From: Bryum argenteum
Taxonomy: Eukaryota > Streptophyta > Bryopsida > Bryales > Bryaceae
Direction: 5' to 3'
NCBI GenBank assembly: GCA_037043015.1
Contig: CM073329.1
Location: 4,356,648-4,420,647, forward strand
Length of the DNA: 64,000 nucleotides
The notes beneath the pieces were generated by a model. The model was given only the letters and a program-made list of their open reading frames with translations. It was not told where the DNA came from and searched no databases. This document shows, piece by piece, positions 11,375-23,880 of the stretch. The position numbers and the translations under genes were made by a program. Positions within the stretch are counted from its first letter, which is position 1; every line of letters begins with the position of its first letter.

Positions 11375-13653
11375 ACTTCTTCTGTCACCACAACCTGGTT
11401 CCACCCTGAAAATCTAGCGCCTAGAGAGTTGTACGAACTGCTGTAATTGTTTCACAAAAATTAACTGCTTTCAAGTAAAACTTAACGATTTACAACTCCA
11501 CTATCACACCGCTTCTCGATGGATTGCATTTTGCAGCATTGCTTACCTTTACGACTCAAAACAGTTTCGATGAATTGTGCACAGCCCGGGACGTTACACG
11601 TGCAGATTAAATAGAATGGTGAAAGCAGGGGTCCACGATCACCCTGTCTGCTTGTTCAGTAGGTCGTGATGGTGTGCGTTCCCTTCGTGGTCTGTGGTTC
11701 GGTCTTGGTTAGCCACGCAACCGTGCTTCTCAATCTGATCAACTCTATGTTAACATAGTAAGAAAAGTAAAAAATCATACTCAGTCTCTACATGAAGGTA
11801 TCATCTGTTGGAATGCTACGTCCTCTGTAGCCTCGTCTAATTTGCCCCGAACAACTCGATGGTCTGATCTCGCGAAAACTAAAAATTGCTGTTCTCGATG
11901 GACCAACCTTGCCGAATAATGGAAATTAAAGGCGAAGAGGAAGCCAAGAATCGGTAATGAATGTAGCTCTTCTACAAATCTACAGCAATTCTGAGAGTGT
12001 AGCAATGAGGGACTGACTGAAACGAACGGATTCTGTGACGGTCCAAGCCCAGGTGCAATACTTACATTAGCCATTGGCCATCTCCGCAATTGCACAAAAT
12101 CGGCTCACCTAAACTTACTACCTTTTCAGGAACTCGAAGCTTGAGAACAGAGCCGATTCTTACAATACTACTATCATGTTTCACGCATGTGAGTGAGTGA
12201 ATGTGCTTCGTCTAGCACGATCGGCTCTGACAGTAGACACTCCAAAATTTTCTGGTTTTTCATAAACATTATTCTACAAATTCTATCGAACGTTTAATGA
12301 ACGGAATGCCCAGCTCCTCTCTAGATACTTTCATCTGATCCACTTCCCAACATGATACCGACTGTATTGTCAGGCAACTCTCCAGAATCCGGAGGACCCA
12401 AATCCAAAAGCAGTAATGTTTTGTCACTATTTATTACCCCGGGCTCAGTTATTACAACTCAGTAACTCCTCCGGTCTATTTCCAGATTCAATCGGCTAAT
12501 ACAAATTTTTATAGTGCAAAATTGCGGTCCAAACGTGAAACTTTGAATTCGAAGTGTTGCTGTTCAAGTTTTTGTGAAAGGAGTGATGAATATCTTCTAG
12601 GTAAGAACTTTTTTTGAGACAACCATAGAAGCAACTGAATATTCTGAAAGAGTCATCATACGTAGAATTCAAATAAATAACACTCCTCGAATAAAACACT
12701 GAAGAACTCCATGTCAGAATCTAACATTTAAACCTTTGAACGGCCTGAATGTCTTCATCTATTGTGTATTTTTGAAAAAACTTCTAGCTGGAATCTCAAA
12801 TCAAGTCTTGGCCTAGTGGTAGCTCTTTGTGTAGATGTCCAAAAAGATCTCATATGGACAAAATTTGAGTAAGATATGGCCATTTGAAAATGCCGACAAT
12901 TGATTGTTTGGTTTTCGTATGTCAGTATCAGTGCCCAATCTGTGGGTACATTCAGCTCGACTCAAACTCAGCTGCCATTGAATTGATAATTTGAATATTC
13001 CCACTATAATGAAATACACGTTTAAAATTGAAGAAGATTAGTGTTGCCAATCAGCGAAAGTGGGACTAGCATGTCAATTACTTCCTGTGTCAAAAACCAC
13101 CGCAGTCCCGAAGACCAAACCTCTGTCGTCAAATGATATACGCAAAAGATCTGCAGCATATGCACACTATATCCGGGACAATATAATTTAACTGAGAATG
13201 CACTCTTTGAAAATCTAGTTTTGATGGTTCAAGGTTCTAGTACCAGGAAGAATGCTAAAAACAATCTACCAACTCGAACTCAATTTGTATTCGGTCGTGT
13301 TAGTAAACGCAAATTTTACTTGGGTGTGTTACGACACGTCCGGTTGTACGGCCTTTTAAGATCTATAAACCTCCCTTACATTGAGGATTTCGAGAACACA
13401 CATGCATTACTAGGAGGATTCCATCAGGCATCTGCATACGTTCTGTTGTCGACGTTTGCAACGCCAATCCAGTTTTAGTGTATTACAGACTTGAGGCAAG
13501 TACATTCGTTGCATATACAGGTACCAAAACATTGCTCAATAACATATTGAAAAAAGTCGCAAATCCACACGTTACGCTAGTTGGTAGCATGGAATGATCT
13601 TTAATACATGGCTTGATCAAAGATATTCAGGCACATATGAAAATTTATATTAT
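11375..13653. other. Intergenic DNA, nothing recognised
   Basis: No gene, RNA or clear repeat is supported between the tRNA and the Copia element. The last five bases before the element's target duplication are ordinary AT-rich sequence. Confidence 0.4.
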
Positions 13654-13658
13654 GTTTT
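13654..13658. repeat. Target-site duplication of the Copia element, left copy
   Basis: GTTTT, repeated directly at 33537-33541 beside the other LTR. Confidence 0.85.
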
Positions 13659-13987
13659 TGTGAGAAATAGCTACAAAGCAGCAGATCGTATGCAAGATAC
13701 GAATAGACAAATGGGAAAGCGCTCTGAGAAATGTGCTACAGCACAATGTATTATTGAAAAGAAATCAAAGACCACTACACAATGGAAGGAAGTTATTCAC
13801 TGTGCTTACACTTCACACCGCTTAAGCGCAGCTGTGAAAGACAACACCAGCGCACTACAAACACTCCTACGGAAACATCTGTGCAAGGTAAGAACTATCA
13901 ATGTACAGCAAGCTTATGTACGGTGGTGGAACGTGGTGGAACGGACAGAAGTCCTCGATCTTCATATTAAACGAAATTCATCCAACA
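13659..13987 (-). repeat. 3' LTR of the Copia element
   Basis: 329 bp, TGTGAGAAATAG... to ...TTCATCCAACA on the plus strand, about 99% identical to 33204-33536. Homology stops sharply at both ends. Confidence 0.95.
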
Positions 13988-14099
13988 CTTCCACTCGAGT
14001 ATATGAAGATTTGAACGAAACGGAACTTGATTAGTCTCTCCCACTCGTTGAGTTTGAATTCAAAAACTTTCCCGCGCACGCTTTGTTGAAGTCGAAAAT

Positions 14100-17000
14100 C
14101 ATCCCTTAACGTACGGTGGAGTTTCGGTAAGTCCAAGAAGAGACACAGATGAAGAGAAAGCTTCCCGTGGCACAACTTTAGTAAAGACATCGGCGAGTTG
14201 ATTTTTCGTATTGACATACTGGATGTCCATTTGTCGCTTATTAAACTTCTCCCGAATAAAGTAATACTTGCGCTCAATATGTTTCGTCTTCTTGTGGTAA
14301 CGCGGATTCTTCACAAGATGAATAGCACCCTGGTTATCTGAATAGAGGATCGTAGGAGCATCTTGAGGAATGCCAAGGCTTCTGAGGAGATTAGCGAGCC
14401 ATAGCGTATCTTTCAAAGCCTCAGCAATAGCGACAAACTCAGCCTCGACAGTCGATTCAGCTGTGCACACCCCTGCCTTTTGCTCGTCCAATCTATAGCT
14501 CCATTGCTTAGAATCATGACGTAGCCGGTTCTTGACTTCCTGTCGTCTTGGTCATTTGAGAAGTCGGCGTCGCAATATTCATGAAGAGTCAAATGGTTTA
14601 TCGAACCATGATAGAGAATTCCGAAATTAGTTGTGCCTTTGAGATAACGCAAAATCCGTTTGGCAGCTATCCAATGCCGATGTCTCGGCCGGTCGGTGTC
14701 ATGGTTGTCATATTGGACAGATTACTATTCATTTCATGTCCTATAGGACGAGTTACCATTTATCAAATGTACCTTTCAAGTACATGTGATGAATAGTAAC
14801 TCGTCCTGTAGGACATGAAATGAATAGTAATTTGTCTGATATGGCAACCATGGTCGGTGTATGTTGTAACTCGACTAACAGCGTAGCAGATATCAAATCT
14901 TGTAAGAACCATTGCGTACATAATCGATCCAATTATCGCTTTGAAGGGTATCTCAGGGCTCAAGGGTTCATCTTCCGGGTCGTCCCAAATAGGAGAATGT
15001 GGATCCGCCGGTGTAGAAACAGGATTCGCATCTGCCATATTGAAGCGTTTCACAATATCATCAATATACTTAGATTGGTGTATGAAAATAGAACCTGTGA
15101 AAGGATCTCGTTGAATTTGAAATCCAACGTAGTACTCCGCGTTACTCCGCACGACTTTGAATTCTGATTCGAGGTGCTTGATGATAATGTCGAGTACAGT
15201 AGGATCCGTAGAACATGCCATGCCATCGTCTACAAAGATACCAACAATCGTATCTATCTCCCGGGTCGAATTAACTCGGTAGTAAACGAAGGAGTCATAA
15301 TCGCTTGGTGTAAGATCATGTCGCTTAAGAAAATCGTCGAATTTCAAATTCCACTGCCCTCCAGACTGCTTGAGTCCATACAGACTCTTGTGAAGTCGAC
15401 AAACATAACCTTGGTGATTGACATCCTCGTATCCTTCAGGTTGCTTCATGAAAATATCTTCAGCTAGGTCACCATTGAGGTAAGCGGTACCAATGTCAAA
15501 TTGCATCAATTGCATCTGGCGAGCCGCTGCTACAGCAAAAATGGTACGAATAGAAGCATGTTTGATTACGGGGCTATATGTTTCCTCATAATCAATACCA
15601 GCAACTTGGCTATAGCCTTTCGCCACAAGTCGAGCCTTGTATTTGTCAATCTCTCCAGAAGCCCGATACTTCAACTTATACACCCACTTGTTCGAGATGA
15701 TCTTCCTACCCGGAGGAGGTTCAACAAGAGTCCACGTTCGGTTATCAATGAGCGATTGGTATTCTTTGTTCATGGCATCCTGCCAAGAAGAAACATCCGG
15801 TGACTTTAAGGCTGCCTTGTAGGTTTGTGGCTCCCTGTATGTACTAGCTGAGTCAACCAAAGCTGCATGGGAACGTCTAGTATGACTGAGCTCCTCATCT
15901 GATAAGTTTCCTTCAGCAGCATAGATCTCCGGTATTGAGCGAAGTTTAGGTATATTCGGTGAGGAATCATAGTAAGGAGAAAAATTCGATGAAGGTTGAC
16001 TGCTCAAAACCTGAGGTGAAGACTGACGTTGATCGGTAACCATTGGAGAAAGCTCTCAGTGGAAGAGAAACTGAAGAGTTTTCCTCCATAATGTGAGTGT
16101 CAGCCGTAGGCAAGTTATCTCCCACTGAAGAGTTACGCATGATGGAACAAGGATTGTCTAGCGATTTGGAGAGAGAGCCTTCCATATCTTGTGAACAAGG
16201 TCTTGTGGAATTTTCACTCGTGTCGGAATTCGGAATATACGCTTCAAAGTCCGGAAAGATATTGTACGGAAGGTCACTGATTGTAGAATGTTCACCTAGA
16301 AACAGTGTTGAACAATAGTTCAAGGTCTTGTCAAAGATAACGTCCGAACGCTCGAAAACCTTAACGGTGTTTGGTTTCCAAAACCTCCACGCTTTGCTCA
16401 CGTTGCTGTAGCCGATAAAAACAACACGATCACCATGAGCCTCGAACTTAGTACGAGACCGCTTGTCAAGAAAGATGTATGCTATCGTTCCAAAAACACG
16501 GTAATGACTGATGGCAGGCTTCCTGTGGTTCCATAATTCGTACGGTGTTCTGATCCCAACTTGTGTGTTTATTGCTCGATTGAGAAGATACACCGCTGTA
16601 CTCATGGCTTCTGCCCAAAGCTTCAAAGGAACGCTGGTAGTATGTAGCATACTACACGCTGACTCTACAATGGTCCGGTTATCTCGTTCGACATATCCAT
16701 TTTGTTGAGGTGTGTAAACTACACTCAGCTCTCGGATAATTCCTTCTTTCTCTAGAAAAGTGTTGAACTCAGTATTATAGAACTCCGTTCCTTGATCCGT
16801 ATGTAGAAACTTGACATCATTGCCGATTTGTCGGGTGATAAGCCGAAGAGCTTGGATGACGTAAGAAAGAGTTTCCGATTTCTTTTTGAGAACATACATG
16901 AAACGGTATGAGGTACAATCATCTTTGAGAAGAAGATAGTACACAGCACCACCGAGTGATGGTTTGGAAATCTTTCCACTCAAATCCGCGTGAAGACGCT

Positions 17001-17611
17001 CGCCTGGTATCTGTGAGCGTTGTTTATCCGGAACAACTGAGTATGAAGCCTTGTGTTGTTTTCCATAAACGCACCCTGAACATACATGGAGAAGCTTCGC
17101 CGATGGAGCAAGAGAAAAATTCTCCAGACTCGAATGAGTGCTCATTTTCTTCATAGTGTCAACGTTGATGTGTCCCATTCGACGATGCCATAAACTCGGA
17201 TCCGTAACGAGTCGCGAGGTGTGTTGAGAGCTTGGGTTTACGTGAGAGACGCAACAACCACGGTGGAAGAGGATAGAAAGATAACTCATACAATGTGCCA
17301 ACTCGCACTCCTTCCATTATCTTTGGTCCTTTACCAAAATTTCGATATAGTGCGCACGTCCCACCGAGAGTGACAAAAGATATGCCGGATAAAGAAGCCA
17401 ATCCGACAGAGAAGAGGTTTCGTCGAAGATCTGGGATGTACAGAACTTTTCGGAGCGTGCCATGTTGCTGAGAACCATCAACCGTAAGCATAATATTGAT
17501 ATCACCCGTTCCTAGAACCCAAACGTCTCGATCATCGGCCACAGCAACAGACCATTTGCCAGGATCAACTAGAGTAAAGTTTGAAAACCAATCTCTATGT
17601 TCAGTCATATG
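14100..17611 (-). pseudogene. Copia pol remains: protease end, integrase, reverse transcriptase, RNase H
   Basis: Read on the minus strand. The tail of the protease region is followed by the GAG-pre-integrase and integrase region (about 16100-17400), with HRRMGHIN, a catalytic-type LHTDQGTEF and NGYVERDNRT. Reverse transcriptase (about 14860-16000) shows WVYKLKYRASGEIDKYKARLV-type motifs and the FVDDG catalytic core. RNase H (about 14110-14690) shows the SDNQGAIHL motif. These are Copia-family signatures. The region is broken as noted for the whole element, and a MITE sits between reverse transcriptase and RNase H. Confidence 0.9.
14700..14852. mobile_element. 153-bp palindromic MITE with 8-bp target duplication (hAT- or P-like)
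   Basis: The ends CATGGTTGTCATAT and ATATGGCAACCATG are inverted repeats that extend over most of the element. The 8-bp direct repeat GTCGGTGT flanks it (14692-14699 and 14853-14860). An 8-bp duplication fits hAT or P transposases. Its tips resemble those of the 340-bp element at 56759-57098 (CAAGGTTGTCATA). Confidence 0.85.
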
Positions 17612-17615
17612 CTCA
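17612..17615. repeat. Target-site duplication of the 14.5-kb transposon, left copy
   Basis: CTCA, repeated directly at 32130-32133 on the far side of the insert. Both lie in the Copia protease region. Confidence 0.85.
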
Positions 17616-17639
17616 GGGTGAAAGCACACTAGACCCATG
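17616..17639 (+). repeat. Left terminal inverted repeat of the 14.5-kb transposon
   Basis: Begins GGGTGAAAGCACACTAGACC. It pairs with the reverse complement of 32106-32129 with two mismatches at positions 12-13. Confidence 0.93.
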
Positions 17640-18998
17640 TACTTTGGGCGTCACAAACACAAATTCTGGAAGGTCTCAACTTTGTACTTCAGTTTTGCAT
17701 ATGTAAAACTTATATTTTTTGATATGTTTTGCATGATTTGGGTGACATAATGCTTGAGGATGATTTTCCAACAACCAAAGTCTAAAAATTCCTTAGATTT
17801 CTATGTGTACTTAGTAGATTTGTCATTTTGTTCCTGGGGTCACAATGAAATTAAGAATGCAAATGTACTCACCACGGGCTTGTTAGAACATTAAAGTTGT
17901 CAACTGTACTTGTTTTGAAAGCATAATATGAAGCTCTTTTAGATACTTGAAGTTGATATAGAGTGGAGAGCCTTAATATTTGTGGTTTTGCAGTTTAAGA
18001 CCAAAATTCTTCATCAAAGCATAAATGCCTCAAATTTTAACATTTTTTGGTTTTTTAAAGTGGAATCCTGAGTACCGGAATGAGTTCTTCTTTGGAACCA
18101 TGTCAAAATTCAGAAAAAACCATCGTAATGGCAATTCCAGTTTTTGCCGTTCTTGGGCATGAAAAGTACTGTTGTGTTCACTCAGACTCAGTACATCATG
18201 TACACTATTTTGATGACGTGGCAAACTGCCGTCCGAGTTGTGCAGTAAAGGCGCCCGTCAAGCCGTCACCTGCCACCAAGTCAGGGGCGGCGACCTCTGA
18301 CGTAATATTGAATTTGGCGGTTATCTTCTCCAATCCAATGTACGCATGTTTGCTTCGAATTCGTGTTCTACGTTGTCACGGAAAAATTTCTTGTGCACGC
18401 ATGTTCTCGTTCATGGAGTCGGAGCAAAACATTTGCATGCTTGTACCGATAAGTCCTAGGTAGATTGTCTATCTTCAACGTCGAATACTGTTAGTTGGCC
18501 ATCAGTTATCTACTTTTCTGCGCTTCTTTTACGTTTAGGTTGGATCCAGGGCTGACAGGCCAAAGGCACCCACGTCTTCGGAGGGACAATCGCACGCAGA
18601 CTTGGCTATGGCTGTAATGAAGTGAAGGGACGATCGATCGACGTGTAAGCTGGTGAGGCGCGTTGCAAGAAAGCCAGGATTCACGAAGCTGACGTGATTG
18701 ATGCCGCGCATATTGGGGCCGACCTTTGCCTGTGTCATAATAAGGAGGAGGTCTACCTTCGAAGTGAGCGTGCACTTCGGCTGTTGCGCTGTGCTGTCGT
18801 AGCAAGGCTCAGCTGAGTTTGGTTCGGCCGAAAGTGACCCGCAGCCAGGTCTTTGGCTCTTTGCGCTGCCAATCTCGCGGTCAGCAGTCGATGTGCCCCT
18901 GCCCTTCCGTTTCGCTCGGCTCTGCACTCTCGGTAGTCACACAGTTCACGCAGGCTACTTCTAAACCCATCCATTCTGAAATTTGCTTACGTTTTGTA
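17640..18998. other. Left subterminal region and 5' flank of the transposase gene
   Basis: No gene is supported before the transposase. The last part (18931-18985) is a copy of an internal piece of the transposase coding region (see 21747-21802). Confidence 0.5.
18931..18985 (+). repeat. 55-bp duplicated piece of the transposase gene
   Basis: Closely matches 21747-21802, including a perfect AGGCTACTTCTAAACCCATC core, and translates in the same frame (ATSKPIH in both). It lies just 5' of the transposase start codon. Confidence 0.75.
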
Positions 18999-21900
18999 AT
19001 GGGTGATATTGCAAAGAGACGCCGCGTGCGTGAGGGAGTGTCTCGTCCAGGTCCCGCCCAAAGACTTGCAGAATGTGCAGAACGTGAGGCGCGTAGAGTA
19101 GAAGTTGCTGAAGCAGCTCGAGAGAGGAAGCGTAAACAGAGGTTGCGTGATAAGGAGAGAAAAGAGTTCCTTACTGATTCACCAGAACATGCTGCGATTT
19201 CACCCCTCTCTGTAAGAAACTCATATAGGATTGCAAAGAGCGTTTCCAATGCGATTGTAGACCTTCTTAGTGCATGTCCTGATCTCATTAGCAAGAAACA
19301 AGTTATGGAAAGGGTCTTGGATCACCAGCTAGTTTCCGGATTTTTGCCTGATTGTTACCACCCTCCTCAGGAAGCACGTGCTAGGGATGCGTTCATAGAG
19401 AGCTTTAGGCATGAGTTTTCAATCGTGAAAGTTGCAAACTCCCATGATCTACTAGCTAGAAAATCAGCGTTGTTAGATGCAGCTGTGAGTAGTGGTTTTT
19501 CAGGAGTTGCTGCTTTGTCCAAAGTAGTAGGATCTACTCGAGAAAGTATTTCTATTGCTTACAAGAGAAGGATTCAAGAAGTCGTAAAGGACGGTTCAGT
19601 TCCATCAATTCCAAAGTTACGTTTGTGTAGGCTAAAAAGAGAAGGCATCTCTGACTATGTTAAAGATTGTGTAGTGGCTTGGTGGACATTGCAAACCAAG
19701 GTTTCTCCTAACAAGAAGGATGTTGTGAGACACAGAGTAGGAAGGAACGACTGGCTTCCCCCGCACCCTACTCACTATCTCTGTGAGACCCAGGTATTTC
19801 GACTTAAACTTGTTGCAAGTGTATTTGGCGTTTACTGCAAGGTTTGCCTGCAAATGTCGATTTGAAGGAAGTAGGGTTTATGTGAGTTTTACGTTTATGT
19901 AAGTTTCTGTTTTGAGGTTTCATTCAATAACTCGGAAGTATAGTAACTACTTGTGCTATGTACGAGTTCATATTAGTATGAAGTTTTCACACTCTTGTAG
20001 TATCTATGCGTTACTTAGTGTGTACTTGCCTAGTAATTCAGTATTGTGTCCTCATACTTCATTACCGTCTCGTGAACTTTCGATGTGAATCTCTGCACTA
20101 CAGTGATTTACATCAGTACTTTTGTTTTGAAGCACTGGCCTAAATGTCCTTTATATCATGTTTTAGTACATGTTGTAGTTGGAGTTCATCGTTATATACA
20201 CTTAGGTGTCATCTGACCTATGAATTTGTACATTTGTAGTTTTATCAGTAGTGTTGCTGTGAACTATAAGAAAGAGTACAGTTTGTGTAAGGGTTTTGTA
20301 CAGTTTGTAGTGGATGAACTACAGTCTGTAGATGATTGACTACATTCAATAGCAATGCAGTGAGTCTTGTACTTGGTGTCTTAGTTCTTGTAGCTCATGA
20401 GGTACTTCTTGTAGTTCATGGATAGATATTGTATAGAAGTAGGTACTCTTGTTGTGAACATTGTTGTTGTGTACGTGAGGTTTGTGTTTATTAATGTGTA
20501 TACATGTAATCAGTAATTACTTTCATTGCATGTTGGATGTAGGCGAGGTAAAGGTGCCCTGATCAGTGTGTACTTTGTCTTGTACTTTTGCAGACATCAT
20601 TTTTTCAGCGGTTTATGGAGGCACATCCGGAATGTAAAATTAGGTTAAGAGCTTTTGAGAAATTGAAACCATGGTGGGTGAAGAAGTTGAAAGAGCGGAA
20701 CACGTGCTGCTGTATCTACCACGTGGAAATGGACATGATGAAGATTGGTTTGACCAATCTTAGAGATAAGTTGAGGGGATTCCATTCTACAACAAATTGT
20801 GCTTGTAGTTGTTTGGTATGTGCAGGGCAAGAGCATGACGATGGTTGTCAAGCACATGATCGAGTGTACAAGCATATTACTCTTATGTGGGAAAGTTGTA
20901 TGTGCCCGAAAGGAGAATTTGATAGGTTCCACAAATTAGATTGTCTAGTGGGTCTGTGTCCCGATTGTGGTTTTCGTAACTTTGATATTTGTCCTCGTGA
21001 AGTAACTGATGAATCGTTCTTATTGAAGTAGAAATGTTTTGAGTATTACATAGTTGGAAACCATGGTGAAACAGGTCAACCAAAGAAACGCCTTCGAGAG
21101 GCGTTTAGGGAGACTCCAGTCCTAGATTTTTTGGCTTACATGGAGAAGACGGTGACTAAATTCATTGGTCACAATTTCAGAGCTAGGTGGCAAGATGAGC
21201 AGTGCCGGATAATGACGAAGAACATACCTGAAGGAGTACTTGTTTCTCATATTGATTACGCTAAGAATTATACATTTGCTATTCAGAATGAAGTACAGAG
21301 TATGTATTACTTCAGTACATCTGTGACTATTCTTGTGCACATTTCGATGTTCAGAGAAGGTGACGTTGTACATAAGAGTACACACTACTACATTTCTGAC
21401 GACAAATGTCACGATTCTGCATTTGTTCAACATTGTTTACTGAAACATTGGAAGTGGGCTGAAAGTTTAGGTGTTCCATTCCAAGAGCATTGGGTGTTTT
21501 CAGATGGGTGCAGTTCGCAATTCAAGTGTGCCACGGCGATGTATTTTGTGGCGAGGTTCCCTTATTTAACTGGGGGTTGTTTGATGCGATGGAATTACTT
21601 CGAATCCGCTCACGGGAAGGGCGAGTGGGATGGTGCAGGTGCTGTCGTTAAAAGGGCACTACGGCAAGAACAGATTCAAAATCCTGGGAGGCCTCTCCAG
21701 AATGCAGCCCAAGTTGTGGAATTCCTTAGAGAAAATTACTCTAACCGTGTAGTCACACACTACACGTAGGCTACTTCTAAACCCATCCATCGTGAATTTT
21801 GGCATGTTGAATCAAATGAAGTCAATCATGCGGACAATACTGCGAAATGTCGAACACTCTTGGGATCTAAGAGTTTGTATTCCATCATGGGTTTCTCAAT

Positions 21901-22501
21901 GACTGATCCAACTCTACTGAAAACTCGTGAGTTATCATGTTTCTGTGTTTCGTGTGTAGATTGTGCTTGGAATAACTGTGAGAACAAGTCCCATGTGAAG
22001 GAGTGGAAAGTAGAACGTCTGAACCCCTTTATTGCAGGGACACTACCTATACAAGTTGCACACGATGATGATGAAGTTAACTGGCAGAATGATGGGTTGT
22101 GTGAAGACCAGGGTTCCTTGCTGAGTGTTGGGGACAATTTCATGGTGCCTGCTGAAGTGGACAACGATGAAGGTGTCGATTACCACATCCTGCAATGTCA
22201 CCGTGAGAAGCATGTCTTGGAGGAAGATCATACTTGCCCGTGGGGAAACGTTTTCAGTGCGGGAGATGAAGTCGTGGTTGGGAAGTACTACAAGAAACGC
22301 GGAACAAGTGATAAGACGTATGTGCTTTGTAATAAAGCCGTTGTTGCAACCCTGGATGCCAATCTGGTAAGGGTTATTAAATTCCCTATCATACTTGCAT
22401 CTTACAGAAGTAAGGGATCACCACTGTATCAAATAACAGCCGACGCGAAAAGGCTATGTGAGAACGCGATGAGCGACTGGTGGGCCTTTAATTCGGTATG
22501 A
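18999..22501 (+). pseudogene. DDE-like transposase gene of the 14.5-kb element, two in-frame stops
   Basis: Exon 1 (18999-19793) and exon 2 (20594-22501) share one frame, with a CAG|GTATTT donor and a TTTTGCAG acceptor. The N-terminus is Arg/Glu-rich and probably coiled (RLAECAEREARRVEVAE). A Cys-rich middle (CCCIYH, CACSCLVC, CMCPKGEF, CPDCG) suggests zinc binding. An RNase H-like core follows with SHIDYAKNY, FSDGCSSQFK and HGKGEWDG, giving candidate acidic residues near 486, 569 and 609-611. The C-terminus is a small basic domain. Related proteins with DxAENY and SDG..QF motifs occur as multicopy genes in animals. I cannot name the superfamily with certainty, and Sola is the best guess. TAG stops at 21029-21031 (where a Trp is expected) and 21767-21769 (the duplicate at 18931 keeps CAG) interrupt this copy, so it is probably dead. 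Confidence 0.8.
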
Positions 22502-22507
22502 ATCATG

Positions 22508-22567
22508 GAGTATAAGTTTGTACATTCAGTATAAGTTTGTACATTCAGTATAAGTTTGTACATTGAG
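22508..22567 (+). repeat. Triple 19-bp tandem repeat
   Basis: AGTATAAGTTTGTACATTC occurs three times just after the transposase stop codon, between the two convergent genes. It may contain polyadenylation signals for either gene. Confidence 0.7.
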
Positions 22568-22762
22568 TACATTATGTTTATGTTATGTTCAGTTGATGCA
22601 TTAAGAAATTTTATGGAAAGTAATTCAAGTTTCGATATAATGTACTGAGAAGGTTAATCAACTATAGAAGAGTAAAAGTCATCTACCTAATTGTATATTT
22701 AGTATGCATGTGAATGGTGTATACTAGATATACAACATGTAGTTCTTAGTGACTAGTACTTG

Positions 22763-23880
22763 TCACGGACCCCTGCAAGACGGACTTTTGCACTTGCAAC
22801 CGAATGTAGGCACGTCTGGGTCATGTGTTAAAAAGTCGGTTTTATAGTCCCACGTGAGTTCTTCATTGGGCTCAATTTCACGTAGGGTAAAAAAGGCAAT
22901 CCGGTAGAAGCTCCTATCACTTCTCCCTACCAACACTGGGATGTCAATCAAATTTGCATCTTCACACCTGTGCACACATTGAATTTGTACAATATCTATT
23001 AGTTGTGGTGGTAGAAATACTCACCATAGTGCAAAACAATGAATCCAAAATAACACATGGGCACAGCATGGAGCCTTACCGGTGGTTTACGAACCTCGCT
23101 ACATTTCCAAACCTAGTTGCATCCAGACATAAGGCAGAGTTGTCATCCGCACTTGTCTCCAATATCCAATCAGCATCACAGTGTACACTGTAACCCGAGA
23201 CCCCACCATTTTCCTCGTTTCTCTCCATCTGCTCGGCATTTGTCAATATCTCCCCAGTCATTTCAAATACAAATGCAGCCTTCGGAATGCGGTCCCTTGC
23301 TCGAACACCCCACCCTTTCTCGTCAGTAAGGAATACCTCCACTCGATATGTCATCCCTCGTTGCACAATTCGATTTCCACACATCTTATGACACCCGCAC
23401 TTGATATTACACTCAGCTATAAACATCGGGCGCACAACGGAGTCACACAGCAAACCCGTCCCAAAATGGGCCTTGTTGAAACAGTAGCACTCCTCGGATC
23501 CATCGGGCTTTCGCTCCTTCTGTTTGGCCTTGAGAAATGAATTGCGGAGTATTCCTCCGTGAGTGTAAGCAAACCGGCCACTTGGGTCTGAGGTCGCACA
23601 CTCAAAATAAAACTTCATGAGGCAATCTCCCTCAGGAGGGCACTTACAGTATGCACCCTCGTCAATCTCAGAAAGCACCTCGTTCACCTTAGCGTCTTTG
23701 TGTACTACGCTTGTAGTTACATATTGGAATACGGGAAATGGAGTATACGAAACCACAACGGGAATTGGGAAATTCTCAAGTCCTCGGAAATGTCTTCAAT
23801 CATGTATTTGGGTGGTCCGGATCTATTTCCTATTGTTCTGACCCACACACGACAACATGAGATCCCCCTCAAACCCAATC
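22763..23880 (-). pseudogene. SUVR-type SET-domain histone-lysine methyltransferase, partial, one frameshift
   Basis: Encodes pre-SET, SET and post-SET in the order of plant SUVR1/2/4 proteins, which methylate histone H3 lysine 9. Exons seen: 23080 to about 23880 and 22763-22967, joined across CG|GTAAGG and GCACAG|G. The pre-SET cysteines include CKCPPEGDC, CGCHKMC and C-rich segments between. The SET core has KGWGV, RFVNHRCEDANL (AdoMet and lysine-channel motif) and ELTWDY. The post-SET reads CKCKSPSC. All catalytic motifs are present. The 5' part (about 23780-23880, PPKYMIEDISEDL) is one base out of frame with the rest: a single base seems missing near 23775-23782. No N-terminal SUVR exons or clear start were found, so the gene is shorter than the usual 490-720 residues. 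It lies inside the 14.5-kb transposon, tail to tail with the transposase gene. Activity is unknown. Confidence 0.82.
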
